Source of the DNA: Limibacterium fermenti
Lineage (GTDB): Bacteria > Bacteroidota > Bacteroidia > Bacteroidales > Dysgonomonadaceae
Length of the DNA stretch: 64,000 nucleotides
Reading direction: 5' to 3'
NCBI RefSeq assembly: GCF_041902845.1
Contig: NZ_CP159486.1
Location: forward strand, 992,001-1,056,000
Under the pieces are notes generated by a model. That model made no database searches. It was not told the origin of the DNA and was given only the letters and a program-made list of their open reading frames with translations. The number at the start of each line of letters is the position of its first letter. Position 1 is the first letter of the stretch. The position numbers were made by a program, and so were the translations under genes. Of this stretch, positions 41,779 to 51,473 are shown in pieces.

Positions 41779-41866
41779 TGTCCGTCTTTAGTATAAGAAT
41801 GTCCTATAAATGGTTTATATGTGTCCGTTTTTAGTATAAAAGTGTCCTGTATTTTTTTGGGTGTCC
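41779..41866 (+). promoter_or_regulatory. Array of five TGTCC half-sites, likely AraC operators
   Basis: TGTCC occurs at 41779, 41800, 41822, 41843 and 41862, with spacings of 21, 22, 21 and 19 bp. The first two pairs are embedded in a longer direct repeat (TGTCCGTyTTTAGTATAA). AraC-type proteins bind two direct half-sites one or two helical turns apart. The last two sites flank and lie within the promoter below. Confidence 0.75.
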
Positions 41867-41887
41867 AGGTTGTAAGGTGTACTTTTG
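41856..41887 (+). promoter_or_regulatory. Fimbrial operon promoter
   Basis: A -33 box TTTG at 41856-41859 and a -7 box TACTTTTG at 41880-41887 are separated by 20 bp, a full match to the Bacteroidota promoter pattern TTTG-N19/20-TAnnTTTG. Transcription would begin near 41893. Confidence 0.75.
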
Positions 41888-42157
41888 TCGGATTTTATAT
41901 ATAGTTCAATGAATTAAAAAGAATTAAAAAAGCTATTTATATTTCTCACGAATCGCAAACCAAAATTAAACAGATTCTTAGCTTTTTAAGCTTTATAACT
42001 GTTTCTTTTAATTCTTATGGTATGTCCGATATGATAAGAAGATAATTAAAGTGCTTTAGCGGAACTCGAATAAGGTGTTAAAGGTTTTTTATATCATCCA
42101 ATTGGCAGAATTTGAAATATTTAGATAGAACAAAGATAATTTTATTTACAGATAAAC
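41888..42157 (+). other. Long 5' leader of the fimbrial operon
   Basis: About 265 nt separate the predicted transcription start from the first ATG. The leader is AT-rich and contains inverted segments (AGAATTAAAAAAGCT near 41919 and AGCTTTTTAAG plus CTTTTAATTCTT near 41983-42016) that could form a stem. An extra isolated TGTCC lies near 42024. No gene is seen. Confidence 0.45.
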
Positions 42158-42730
42158 ATGAGTAAATCAAAAATACTAATTATGGTGTTTGCGCTGCTGT
42201 GTATTAGTAGCGCTTCGGCTCAAAAGGTCGGACTTAAAACAAATGTAATAGCCGATGCCACCACTTCGATGAATTTGGCGTTGGAAATCGGAACCGCTCC
42301 CAAGAATACGCTGGATTTCTATGTCAGTTACAACCCGTGGGAGCTGGGAGGAAACAAACTTTTAAAGCACTTATATATACAACCGGAATATCGATTCTGG
42401 TTTTGTGAGAAGTTTGCTGGTTCTTTTTTAGGAGTCCATTTGCATGGCGGCATTTTTAATCTTTCAGGGATAAAATTGCCGTTTGATTTGTATCAAGGAT
42501 TGCGGAACCACCGTTATGAAGGGAATTTCATTGGTGGCGGAGTTTCGTATGGATACCAATGGGTGTTGGGGCGTCATTGGAATTTGGAAGCGAATATCGG
42601 GGCCGGGTATGCTTACCTTAATTATGACAAGTACCAATGTGGTAGCTGTGGTAAGCGCCTCGAGAAAGATAAGGACAAACACTATTTTGGTCCTACAAAA
42701 GCAGCGGTAAGTCTTGTGTATATATTTTAA
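42158..42730 (+). CDS. DUF3575 outer-membrane beta-barrel protein of the fimbrial locus
   Basis: A 190-residue protein with a signal peptide (SKILIMVFALLCISSASAQ). The mature chain matches the DUF3575 pattern: VGLKTNVIADATTSMNLALE at the N-terminus, PEYRFWFC, GVHLHGGIFN, and alternating amphipathic strands ending in AAVSLVYIF. The terminal aromatic is typical of outer-membrane barrels. DUF3575 proteins are regularly encoded first in Bacteroidales fimbrial operons and may help assembly at the outer membrane. A cluster YQCGSCGKRLEKDKDK forms an exposed loop with two cysteines. It starts 9 bp before the DUF3868 gene. Confidence 0.85.
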   Translation: MSKSKILIMVFALLCISSASAQKVGLKTNVIADATTSMNLALEIGTAPKNTLDFYVSYNPWELGGNKLLKHLYIQPEYRFWFCEKFAGSFLGVHLHGGIFNLSGIKLPFDLYQGLRNHRYEGNFIGGGVSYGYQWVLGRHWNLEANIGAGYAYLNYDKYQCGSCGKRLEKDKDKHYFGPTKAAVSLVYIF

Positions 42731-42739
42731 AAATTAGAA

Positions 42740-44059
42740 TTGATGAAAAATATATTTATAGTGGGTTTTTTCTTGTTATTTGCAAGCTATTTACAAGGAC
42801 AAACCATCTCCGATAAAGATGTTCGTGCAGAAAATGTATCGATGCAAGTATCAAAAGATGATGCTTTGCATGTCGAAATGAATTTAATTTTGCCGGAAGA
42901 TATGAAGCTTGAGTCAAACCGGGCTATAACCTTTACGCCGATTATACGAAAAGGGAATAACGAAGTATTGCTTGCTCCCGTAACTGTTTATGGGCGGAAG
43001 AGATATATTGTATCAAAACGTAACGGACTGATACCTCCGGACGAAGACAGAGTGTATCGTCATACCAACAATAAGGAGCAAGTAATTCATTATGCAGCTT
43101 CCATATCCTCACAAGCTTGGATGGATGGAGCAGACGTTATACTCCAAAAGGATATTTGCGGATGTGGCAACCATTCTCAAGAAATTACATATATGCCATT
43201 GACCGGTATAGAATTGCCCGACAAGCTTCCCAGCATCCTTTACCTGGCTCCAAAACCGGAAGTCATAAAGCGGCGTGTTCTCAAGGGACAAGCTTATATC
43301 GATTTTCCATTGAACGAAACGGTTATTTATCCTGATTTTCATAGAAATGCCATCGAACTTGCTAAAATAGACAGTACGTTAAGAGGGTTTGAAATCAGCG
43401 AAATACAGTCTATAGCACTGCATGGATACGCGTCACCCGAGGGAACCTATAAACATAATGCTTTCCTTGCGCAAGGGCGTACACAAGCTTTGAAGGATTA
43501 TATTATCCGTAAATTCGGAATTTCCAAGTCGATTATCGAAACAAATTCTACTCCTGAAGATTGGGATGGATTCATAAAATTAGCGGAGATTTCACAAATA
43601 AAAGACCGCGAACGTATTCTTGAGATAGCCAGAAAAGATATCGATCCGGATGCAAAGGAAGCCGAACTGAAACGTTTGACCGAAGCCTATCAGTATATAA
43701 AAATCCATTGGTTGCCGATACTGCGACATACCGATTATGAAATTGAATATCATTTGCCTTATTATACACCCGAAGAGGCTCGTAAGGTGGTCAAGGATAA
43801 TCCTTCACAGTTAAGCCTTCGAGAGATGTATGATGCTGCATTATTAGCAGGCAAGGGTTCCGAGGAATATTATCAATTGATTGAAACCGCTGTCCTTGTA
43901 TATCCGGACAGCCCCGAGGCTAATTTAAATGCCGCCGCTGCTTCGTTGGAACGTGGAAATATAGAAGCTGCTGAAAAATATATGGAGAAAGCAGATATGT
44001 CGACCCCGGAAGCGAAAAACAATATGAAATACATCAATATTTTGAAAGAAAAGCAATGA
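42740..44059 (+). CDS. DUF3868/OmpA-like fimbrial assembly protein
   Basis: A 439-residue exported protein (signal IFIVGFFLLFASYLQGQ). The N-terminal part (about 20-165) is the DUF3868 domain, with VSKDDALHVEMNLILPEDM and ITFTPIIRKGN. The middle (about 185-290) resembles an OmpA peptidoglycan-binding domain (SIALHGYASPEGTYKHNAFL and the GRTQALKDYI helix). The C-terminus (about 370-439) has TPR-like helices (ANLNAAAASLERGNIEAAEK). Homologues accompany DUF3575 in fimbrial operons and may anchor assembly to the cell wall. Its last four bases overlap the next gene (ATGA). Confidence 0.85.
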   Translation: MMKNIFIVGFFLLFASYLQGQTISDKDVRAENVSMQVSKDDALHVEMNLILPEDMKLESNRAITFTPIIRKGNNEVLLAPVTVYGRKRYIVSKRNGLIPPDEDRVYRHTNNKEQVIHYAASISSQAWMDGADVILQKDICGCGNHSQEITYMPLTGIELPDKLPSILYLAPKPEVIKRRVLKGQAYIDFPLNETVIYPDFHRNAIELAKIDSTLRGFEISEIQSIALHGYASPEGTYKHNAFLAQGRTQALKDYIIRKFGISKSIIETNSTPEDWDGFIKLAEISQIKDRERILEIARKDIDPDAKEAELKRLTEAYQYIKIHWLPILRHTDYEIEYHLPYYTPEEARKVVKDNPSQLSLREMYDAALLAGKGSEEYYQLIETAVLVYPDSPEANLNAAAASLERGNIEAAEKYMEKADMSTPEAKNNMKYINILKEKQ

Positions 44060-44964
44060 TGAAAAATATCTGTAAAATAACATGTGCGGTTCTGCTTTTA
44101 CTTTTTACATCATCTTGTATAAAGTCGGACTATAATGCGGAAAACTGCCCGGGACTGTACACCATTACACCTTTGGTTCCTGAAGAATTAAAACAAGGAA
44201 GCAGGGAAGTCTTGACGAATGCGAATACTTCTATTTTATATCCGGATAAATTGTGGCGTAAAACCGAAGTTGGGCCCGACAAGATGTTGGAATTAACCAA
44301 AGGAGATTATCAAGCTGTTTCCCTGAAAGGGGAGAATGAAAATGTCGGATTGAGCGGAACGGTGGTTACGTTGACATCCGATGAGACGGGTCTGATTAAC
44401 GATCCAAGCGATTTTGTCGGCGGATACATCGATTTTAATGTCGAGGGAGGATTGGTCGACTGGGGCATCATCAACTACGACCTGCCTACGTATGTGCAAA
44501 CCCGCCCATTGGTCATCAAAGTGAAAACGGCAGGTAATAATGCCGCTTTGGTTAGCGCTATTACCGCTACCGTAGACGGCATCACCCTTTCGCGCGACCT
44601 CAAGGATGCATTCGTGGAAGGTGGCCCGCAAGACCGATATGCGGCATTGAAGCGTGGCTATGTAACTTATACGTTAGGAGAAAAAGATACCGACGGATAC
44701 TATACCGGTGCACGCCGGTTGTTGGGATTGGATGCTAACGTGAAGCAAAATTTGGCGCTGACGGTTCACTATCAGGGCGGTGAAGAAAATAACAGAGTGC
44801 TGAATTTCGATATAACCTCCGACTTGAGTGGTTTCCATACCAAAGATATTTTAAAACCTTGGGTGATCAGGATAACCCTTTCGGCAGGAGCTGATTTCTC
44901 TGCCACCATCCAAGATTGGGCTGCCGGTCCGGAAGAGTGGATCGATGCAACACCTATTCAATGA
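44056..44964 (+). CDS. FimB/Mfa2-like fimbrial anchor lipoprotein
   Basis: A 302-residue lipoprotein (ITCAVLLLLFTSSCIKSD, cysteine at about 21). The mature chain is beta-rich and ends with the fimbrillin-like strand FSATIQDWAAGPEEW. Unlike the six following genes it has no T-R-A cleavage site shortly after the lipobox, fitting a permanently anchored subunit such as FimB/Mfa2 that fixes the fimbria to the outer membrane. It could instead belong to the DUF5119 lipoproteins found in similar loci. It overlaps the DUF3868 gene by 4 bp and precedes the fimbrillins by 28 bp. Confidence 0.7.
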   Translation: MMKNICKITCAVLLLLFTSSCIKSDYNAENCPGLYTITPLVPEELKQGSREVLTNANTSILYPDKLWRKTEVGPDKMLELTKGDYQAVSLKGENENVGLSGTVVTLTSDETGLINDPSDFVGGYIDFNVEGGLVDWGIINYDLPTYVQTRPLVIKVKTAGNNAALVSAITATVDGITLSRDLKDAFVEGGPQDRYAALKRGYVTYTLGEKDTDGYYTGARRLLGLDANVKQNLALTVHYQGGEENNRVLNFDITSDLSGFHTKDILKPWVIRITLSAGADFSATIQDWAAGPEEWIDATPIQ

Positions 44965-44992
44965 GTAAATAGAAAACAATAATATATATTAT

Positions 44993-47900
44993 ATGAAAAC
45001 ATCTTTTTTCAAATTTATCTTTTTAAGTACCCTGATAGCTCTAGCGGCTATCGGTTGTACGAATGATGAAATACATTCGGGAACGGACGACGGCAAAGTT
45101 GCTGCGCGTATTTCCGCCGATGTACAGCAAACCAGAGCCACGAACGCTATTTGGAATGAGAATGACGCCATTGGGGTAGCCATGATTAATCCTAAAACAT
45201 CGGGTGTCATCGATCCGTATCGTAATTATGGGTACACGACTTCCGGTGACGGACAGTTTTCCCCTATCGATGCCGGGCATATCATTTATTTCCCGACAAA
45301 TGATGAGGAAGTGACATTCCGGTCGTACTATCCTTATAAAAAGGATTTGTCCCCGGAATTAGTGATTCCTGTATCCACCAAAGATCAAACGGCCTTAGCG
45401 GATATCGACCTGATGACGGCAGAACATCTTTCGGGAACTTCCACAAAAGATCCGAATGTGAAACTGCATTTCCACCATCGCCTTGCCAAGGTGGTCGTTA
45501 ATCTGTCTGCCGATGGCCCGCGAGAGTCGATTCTCAATGGAGCTAAATTGGTGATGAAAGGATTGAAGACCGACGCAACCTATAACTTGTTGTACGAAGA
45601 ATTAAAAGTCAACGATGCTTCAGGGGCGGATGTAAGTATTCCCGTGAGCAGCGCGAAAAGCGAAGCGATTGTATTACCGAGAGCGGCCGGCGCAGGAGTG
45701 AGTTTTGAAATCACGACGCCTGACGGAGGTAAATATACCGCCGCTATGGGCAGCGACCTTGAATTGAAAGCGGGGTATGTTCATACCTTTAATATCCGTT
45801 TGAAATCTCCTGCCGAAATCAGCGCAACCATCGAGCCGTGGACTGAAGGCCCCACGCGTCGTTATGACGTTATCCGTGTAGTGACCGGATTGGAAGAAAC
45901 CAAAGGCTTTGCTACCGGCAATGTATTGGATCTGTTTCTGAAAGACGGTAACGCAACCGATTTCAGTCTCTTGAATAAGTTTACTTATAATGGAACCCTA
46001 TGGACACCTGATGCTCCCGTATATTGGGAAAGCATTGCCGGCGACCCGGTTACGTTCCGCGGAGCCACCGTAATAGACAAGGCGTTGAACAGTACTCAAA
46101 TGGATGATATCCTTATCTCTAAAGATGTCGATGTAAAAGCTTACACCGGGGTGAACCTCGAGATGGAACACGCCGGCTCGAAGGTGACCATTCAATTGCA
46201 ATCTTCCGACGGAACCTATACGGCAACCGATCTGAAAAACGCGACGGTGGTTCTTCCCGATTATCTCAACGCCGGTTCTTATAACGATAAAGGAGAATTT
46301 GTTCCGGGAACTACCCGAGGCAATATCACGCCCGAAAATAATGTGGCTGTTTTCCCGCCGCAAACCATCGCGAACGGAAATATTGCAAACGTGGTTATCA
46401 AGGGGCGTACGTATGATGTGCCTGTCCCTGCGGAAGGACTTGAATATATAGCGGGTACCGCTTATAAAATTATCCTCGATATAAAAGGTTCCGGTATTCT
46501 TATCAGTACGACGATTATTGACTGGGTGCCGGGTGCCGATATTAGCAAAACCGTGCAGATCGGAACAGCAGGGCCTGTAAGCAACAGCGGCGACTTAAGG
46601 AACGGAGATCAGTTGTATCTTTATACGGACGGCACGGCTGTGTCGGGACATTTTAAGTATACCGGCGGAAATTGGAATTACAGTGAATCTACTCCGCTGC
46701 ATTGGGAAAGCATCGCGAATACCGGTAAGATTTATGCTTCCATTACCCGTCCGGAGGTGAACGCAACTCCCGGCCATAATCAATCGAAAGATTATATCAC
46801 GGCTGAACCTGCCGTCAACCATGGCGGTAAGGACAATACCGTATTGAGCCTTAATCTGCACCACCGCGTAGCGAAAGTGAACGTGAAGCTGACATCCAGT
46901 TTCTACACGGATGAGCAACTCAACGCAGCGATCGTGTCCCTGCCGGGTCACACCATCGGAGGCGCGGTTGTGAACGGAGTGTATAACACCGACGGATCTT
47001 CGACCGGTACGATTACGGTAGGGCCTCTCAGCAATACGGAGGCTTCGGCTTACCTGCAACCGCAAATCATCACGAGCGGCGCTACCGTAGCCGTTGTGAA
47101 ACTTCCCACTGCCGGTAACCGCGAGTATCCCGTCATTCACACGGCAAACGTGGAATACAAGGCAGGGCATTATACCAATTTGACCATCAACATCGAACCT
47201 TCCGATTTGAAAGTATCGGTCAATGTGGCCGACTGGGGAAAGATAGAGCATAATTTTGCGCTCTCTTTCCACTCGACAGACGCCTCGGCGAGCGGGTTTG
47301 AGGATGACGACCTGATCAAGTTCTATAAACTAAATGGAAACAATGTGGCCGGCAATACAAAATATAAATATACCGGTAATGCCGCAAGCGGATCGCTTGC
47401 TCCCGAAACGGGCGCTCCAACGTGGTTTAGGGATGATTTCCAGACCGGTGACAGGATTACCGCCGTATTCCCCGCTGATAAGTTTAATTTGGAATCAGGA
47501 AATACGTTTGATTGGACCGCCGAGGATGGAACAGCATCTACCGTCACCAACGCACGGTTGGATGATATCCTGGTGGCCGCTCCCGATGCGAATAACGGAG
47601 TTATAAAAGACGGTAGCGCGAACGTTTCGCTGCATTTCAAGCACGTTCTTAGCAAGGTAACCGTGAACTTGTTCAACGGCGACGGTTTTACGAAGAATGA
47701 CCTGAGCGGCAGCACTATCAAGCTTCTGAATTTTATATTAAAGGGAACGGTGAATGTTGCGGACGGAAAAGCTACGGCTACCGGCACACCGGTTTCATTC
47801 GCTCCTACAGGAACGGCTCCGAATACGGTTAGCGGGTTGGGCGAGGCTGTTTCAAGCTATGAGGCGTTTATTTTCCCTCAAAAAATAGGTAAGGTAGGTA

Positions 47901-48088
47901 GTAAAACAGCTCTTGTGGAAGTGACATTGAACGAACAAAAATATAATGCTGAGATCGAGCTTTATTATGATTTCAAGGCGGGTGAAAACCACGTGTTCAA
48001 TATCACCCTGAAGAAGACCGGCCTGGTATTCAGCGCTACGGTTGCTCCCTGGGAAAACGGGACAGGCGGAAGTATCATTATACGGTAA
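44993..48088 (+). CDS. Four-domain fimbrillin-family lipoprotein
   Basis: A 1031-residue lipoprotein (LSTLIALAAIGCTNDE, cysteine 22). After a T47-R48-A49 site it consists of four fimbrillin-type domains, roughly 25-290, 291-515, 516-752 and 753-1031. Each has the same landmark: LHFHHRLAKVVVNL at 158, LEMEHAGSKVTIQL at 389, LNLHHRVAKVNVKL at 620 and LHFKHVLSKVTVNL at 880. Each ends in a W-containing strand (ATIEPW, TIIDW, VNVADW, ATVAPW). Ordinary FimA/Mfa1 subunits have one such unit of two subdomains. A covalently linked chain could form part of a stalk without strand exchange. It is the first and largest fimbrillin gene of the operon. Confidence 0.88.
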   Translation: MKTSFFKFIFLSTLIALAAIGCTNDEIHSGTDDGKVAARISADVQQTRATNAIWNENDAIGVAMINPKTSGVIDPYRNYGYTTSGDGQFSPIDAGHIIYFPTNDEEVTFRSYYPYKKDLSPELVIPVSTKDQTALADIDLMTAEHLSGTSTKDPNVKLHFHHRLAKVVVNLSADGPRESILNGAKLVMKGLKTDATYNLLYEELKVNDASGADVSIPVSSAKSEAIVLPRAAGAGVSFEITTPDGGKYTAAMGSDLELKAGYVHTFNIRLKSPAEISATIEPWTEGPTRRYDVIRVVTGLEETKGFATGNVLDLFLKDGNATDFSLLNKFTYNGTLWTPDAPVYWESIAGDPVTFRGATVIDKALNSTQMDDILISKDVDVKAYTGVNLEMEHAGSKVTIQLQSSDGTYTATDLKNATVVLPDYLNAGSYNDKGEFVPGTTRGNITPENNVAVFPPQTIANGNIANVVIKGRTYDVPVPAEGLEYIAGTAYKIILDIKGSGILISTTIIDWVPGADISKTVQIGTAGPVSNSGDLRNGDQLYLYTDGTAVSGHFKYTGGNWNYSESTPLHWESIANTGKIYASITRPEVNATPGHNQSKDYITAEPAVNHGGKDNTVLSLNLHHRVAKVNVKLTSSFYTDEQLNAAIVSLPGHTIGGAVVNGVYNTDGSSTGTITVGPLSNTEASAYLQPQIITSGATVAVVKLPTAGNREYPVIHTANVEYKAGHYTNLTINIEPSDLKVSVNVADWGKIEHNFALSFHSTDASASGFEDDDLIKFYKLNGNNVAGNTKYKYTGNAASGSLAPETGAPTWFRDDFQTGDRITAVFPADKFNLESGNTFDWTAEDGTASTVTNARLDDILVAAPDANNGVIKDGSANVSLHFKHVLSKVTVNLFNGDGFTKNDLSGSTIKLLNFILKGTVNVADGKATATGTPVSFAPTGTAPNTVSGLGEAVSSYEAFIFPQKIGKVGSKTALVEVTLNEQKYNAEIELYYDFKAGENHVFNITLKKTGLVFSATVAPWENGTGGSIIIR

Positions 48089-48109
48089 ACCGATAAAAGT
48101 TTTTGAACA

Positions 48110-49219
48110 ATGATAAAAAAGTATATAAATATAATGATAGGCGCATTTGCACTACTATCCTTATCCGGCTGCAGCAATGAGGTTGCAGTCCCGGATGAGG
48201 GAGAGCCGGCGCCCATCGCTTTCAGTGCGAATCTCCCGGCGCCCGGCACAGAGAGTAGCTCCACAACTCGTGCGGCATCTTTTACCAATGGGGATAAAGT
48301 CGCCATTGTGGCGGCGAACGCCTCTTTGGAATTGCCGGTAGCTACGGATTGGAGAGCCGGTAATCTCTATATGAATCATGTTACGGGAACGGTGGGAAGC
48401 GAGACATGGGTGCACGGGTATGCCGAATACCCGATTGCATTAGCGGCTAATCCTGCTTCGCCGGACAATAAGTGGTATTGGCATTTTGAGCCGAATAAGT
48501 ATTTGAGTTTCCTTGCGTATAGTCCTGTCGCCGGCGGAAGTGATTCACGCGTGAGTCGCCCGGGGTCGGGGACGAACCTGGAAATAGGACATGGCGATGA
48601 AAATAAATTTTTTCCCGATTTATTGTACACGGGAACAATCGGGAATTATAATAAATCGCGTGTTTCCGTTTTGTTGAATTTCAAACACGCTTTGGCGCGA
48701 TTGGCCGTGAATGTGGTAGTGACGGATAAAGATGGCAAAGAGCTTCCAAAGGGTGAGCATCCGGTCAATCAGTTGAAAATCTCTTCACTGGCGGTTAAAA
48801 CCAAAACGGACGGAGGTGTTTTTGATCTTGTGAATTCAAAATGGACGTTGGGGTCTCCTTCAACTGAACTATCCGCTTATTCCCTTACCCCAAATACCGC
48901 GTTACCATATTCAAATACGGAAACTTCCGAATGGTATTTATTGCCGGCTACGGAGGGCGTAAATACGGTAGAACGTATCAGCATCGACTTTAAAGTGAAG
49001 GAAAACAACACCGGAGAAGAAATTGGAGGGACTTACGCATTGAATGAATTCAAGCAAATCGACGGATTTTCGCCGGTGAAGCTCGAAATGGGTAAAACCA
49101 CGGTGCTGACGATTAAGATTGTGTACACGGGTATTCCCGATCCTGATCCGGAAATTATTCTGGAAGGGCAGTTGTTTGAGTGGGATTACAAAGGAAAAAG
49201 CACCGTCACCATTGAATAA
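48110..49219 (+). CDS. Fimbrillin-family lipoprotein
   Basis: A 369-residue lipoprotein (GAFALLSLSGCSNE, cysteine 21) with the putative protease site T53-R54-A55 33 residues later. The domain landmark VLLNFKHALARLAVNVV is at about 186-202, and the C-terminus is LEGQLFEWDYKGKSTVTIE. It has the size of a standard single fimbrillin (FimA/Mfa1 type), so it is a good candidate for a major or accessory subunit. In type V pili the lipidated precursor is cut after the arginine at the cell surface, freeing a groove that accepts the donor strand of the next subunit. Confidence 0.87.
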   Translation: MIKKYINIMIGAFALLSLSGCSNEVAVPDEGEPAPIAFSANLPAPGTESSSTTRAASFTNGDKVAIVAANASLELPVATDWRAGNLYMNHVTGTVGSETWVHGYAEYPIALAANPASPDNKWYWHFEPNKYLSFLAYSPVAGGSDSRVSRPGSGTNLEIGHGDENKFFPDLLYTGTIGNYNKSRVSVLLNFKHALARLAVNVVVTDKDGKELPKGEHPVNQLKISSLAVKTKTDGGVFDLVNSKWTLGSPSTELSAYSLTPNTALPYSNTETSEWYLLPATEGVNTVERISIDFKVKENNTGEEIGGTYALNEFKQIDGFSPVKLEMGKTTVLTIKIVYTGIPDPDPEIILEGQLFEWDYKGKSTVTIE

Positions 49220-49236
49220 AAGAAAGGAACGAAAAT

Positions 49237-51456
49237 ATGTTGAAACAAATATATAAATATATGGCGGCATGGCTGCTTTTGGGATGGATCATTTCCTGCT
49301 CCCCCGAGCCGATTGCCGAACAGCCGCTGGCCGAGGGCGATGTGCCCGTCGAGCTGAATGGGGTACTTACCCGTGCATTGGGCTATGCGGGTGACCTCGG
49401 GGACGGAAAGTTGATTACCAGTGGTTATCCGCTTGAAGCGTACCGTACAGCCGGGGTTAAGTTCCAACTTACGGCTCGTACGACCGATGTCCCTCCGAAA
49501 ACGTATTTCACCAATCATGAGATAACGATTGGTGCTAAGAACACAACCGACGAGGGAAGAAATAAGCTGGACGGCGCTGTATATTATCCGCTGGGTAAAA
49601 AAGATATCAATCTGTTTTCCCATACCGGAGGACAGGCGGATGCAAGCGGGAACATCACTCTAACCGCCGGTACGGCAGTCGCGAATGACATCTTATTCGG
49701 TAAAGGATCGGATGTTAATGGAAATTGGACGGTGGGTGGTACTCCCGGTGGGGCTTTGGTAGCGGGTAATTCAGAAAACCCGATTAAATACATCACCTAT
49801 AAACACCTGATGACCCGGGTGGATGTGAAGATTGAAGTGGATCAAGACGCAAGTACTGGAGTGCAGCCAACAATTCCGACAAGTATAGCTATGAAATTCT
49901 CCCGTACAGCCGGACAGATTGTGGACAGAGGTACCTATAATATATTTACCGGAGGAAATGAATACGGGAATGCGGTAAGCGCCGCAAACGCCGATTTTTC
50001 ATTCTCGGGTATAACAACTTCTCCAAAAACGTATTATTTGGTACCGAACGGTACGAATCTGACAACTTACACAGGGCAAATATTATCTGAGTTGAAGATC
50101 AATGATTATACGGCATCGGCTGATGACCTGAAAGCGTTTAAATTCTCTCAGGCTGATAAAGGAGGGACAAAAGTTGATTTTAAATTGAAACCCGGCCTTG
50201 CTTACGACCTTACCTTTGTGATCAAGCGGTTGAAGATAACAGAGATAAAACTGACACTCAAGGATTGGACTCCGAGAGGAGGATCTACCGAATGGGGATA
50301 CGTACCGAAACCGTTAACGCTCTCTTCGGGCACCGGCAGCGACTATACTTTCAATGATAATACAAAGATCACGAAGTTGGTGCTGAAATACAAGCATACC
50401 GATAACCAGGTGTATCAGTATATCGGCCAGGGAACATGGGATAATACCGGCAGTAAAAATCAGATTGATTTTGTAACGCTGCCTGCCGATCTTTCTACGG
50501 CAGGAACCCTTACCGCCGACCTCTATACAAACGACGGATTGCTGGCGGAGGAAGTATCCATTGAGTCTTCGGGTACCGATCTTAAAGTTCTCAATCTGGG
50601 AAAATACGGCACGAAGAAGAACGGCGATGTTTATGAGATATCCACGCCGTTGCAATTCGCGCTGTTTATCAACGATGCAAGTAAGGGACAGAATCTCAAA
50701 TATAAACTTGTCCATTCGATCGATTTGAACAATACTTCCGTTAAGCTTCAACCAAAAGATTTCCCGTCGGGTGCGGTATTTGACGGCAACGGGCAGGATA
50801 TCCTTCATCTGAATCTCGACGGTAACGGGTTGTTTACGGTAAATAACGGTATGTTGAAGAACTTCCGCATCGCTTCGGGCTTGATAACAGGTTCCGGCAC
50901 GGATGCCATAGGATCTATCGCCCAAACCAACAACGGAACCATAGAGGCGGTGGTGAACGATGCGAATATCCAACCGGCCTCCGGACAACTCATCGCGGGA
51001 GGTATCGTAGGAATTAACGGTGCCGGCGGAACAATCCTGGCGGCCGTGAACACAGGCAATGTCCTCGGAGGAACAACGGTGGGCGGTATTGCAGGTCAGA
51101 ATAATAATTCCGGGGTAGGTGCTGTCAAGGCCACCCTGAATGTGGGGATGTTGAATAAATCCGCCACGAATTTGGGCGGTATTATCGGAAACTCGGTCGA
51201 TGGAACTGCTGCATCTATTGTAAATACCAGCTTCTGGCTGGCCGGTACGGCAAGGGAAGCCCAGGGCGTCAGCAACGAAGTCGCGATTGGAAATAGCCCT
51301 GCTAACGGCGCGGATGATAAAAGCGCCGATTTAGCGGCATCGGTTATCCGAAGCACACGTGTGATAGGTGATTTAAATACAGCCGCTTCTACGTGGACGT
51401 TCGGATTAGACACCAAGAAATCTTCCTGGCCGATAGCGATAACGACACAGCCATAA
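49237..51456 (+). CDS. Fimbrillin-family lipoprotein with beta-helix-like C-terminal tail
   Basis: A 739-residue lipoprotein (LLLGWIISCSPEP, cysteine 21) with T45-R46-A47 as the probable cleavage site. The N-terminal fimbrillin region has ITYKHLMTRVDVKIE (about 186-200) and ends near LTLKDWTPRGGSTEW (about 340-354). A linker domain leads to a C-terminal repeat region (about 500-720) rich in GLUG-like turns: FDGNGQDILHLNL, GSGTDAIGSIAQTNNGTIEA, IAGGIVGINGAGG, VGGIAGQNN and LGGIIGNS. Such turns form a right-handed beta-helix typical of adhesins. I infer an accessory tip subunit with binding function. Confidence 0.85.
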   Translation: MLKQIYKYMAAWLLLGWIISCSPEPIAEQPLAEGDVPVELNGVLTRALGYAGDLGDGKLITSGYPLEAYRTAGVKFQLTARTTDVPPKTYFTNHEITIGAKNTTDEGRNKLDGAVYYPLGKKDINLFSHTGGQADASGNITLTAGTAVANDILFGKGSDVNGNWTVGGTPGGALVAGNSENPIKYITYKHLMTRVDVKIEVDQDASTGVQPTIPTSIAMKFSRTAGQIVDRGTYNIFTGGNEYGNAVSAANADFSFSGITTSPKTYYLVPNGTNLTTYTGQILSELKINDYTASADDLKAFKFSQADKGGTKVDFKLKPGLAYDLTFVIKRLKITEIKLTLKDWTPRGGSTEWGYVPKPLTLSSGTGSDYTFNDNTKITKLVLKYKHTDNQVYQYIGQGTWDNTGSKNQIDFVTLPADLSTAGTLTADLYTNDGLLAEEVSIESSGTDLKVLNLGKYGTKKNGDVYEISTPLQFALFINDASKGQNLKYKLVHSIDLNNTSVKLQPKDFPSGAVFDGNGQDILHLNLDGNGLFTVNNGMLKNFRIASGLITGSGTDAIGSIAQTNNGTIEAVVNDANIQPASGQLIAGGIVGINGAGGTILAAVNTGNVLGGTTVGGIAGQNNNSGVGAVKATLNVGMLNKSATNLGGIIGNSVDGTAASIVNTSFWLAGTAREAQGVSNEVAIGNSPANGADDKSADLAASVIRSTRVIGDLNTAASTWTFGLDTKKSSWPIAITTQP

Positions 51457-51473
51457 TATAAAATTGAAATTGT

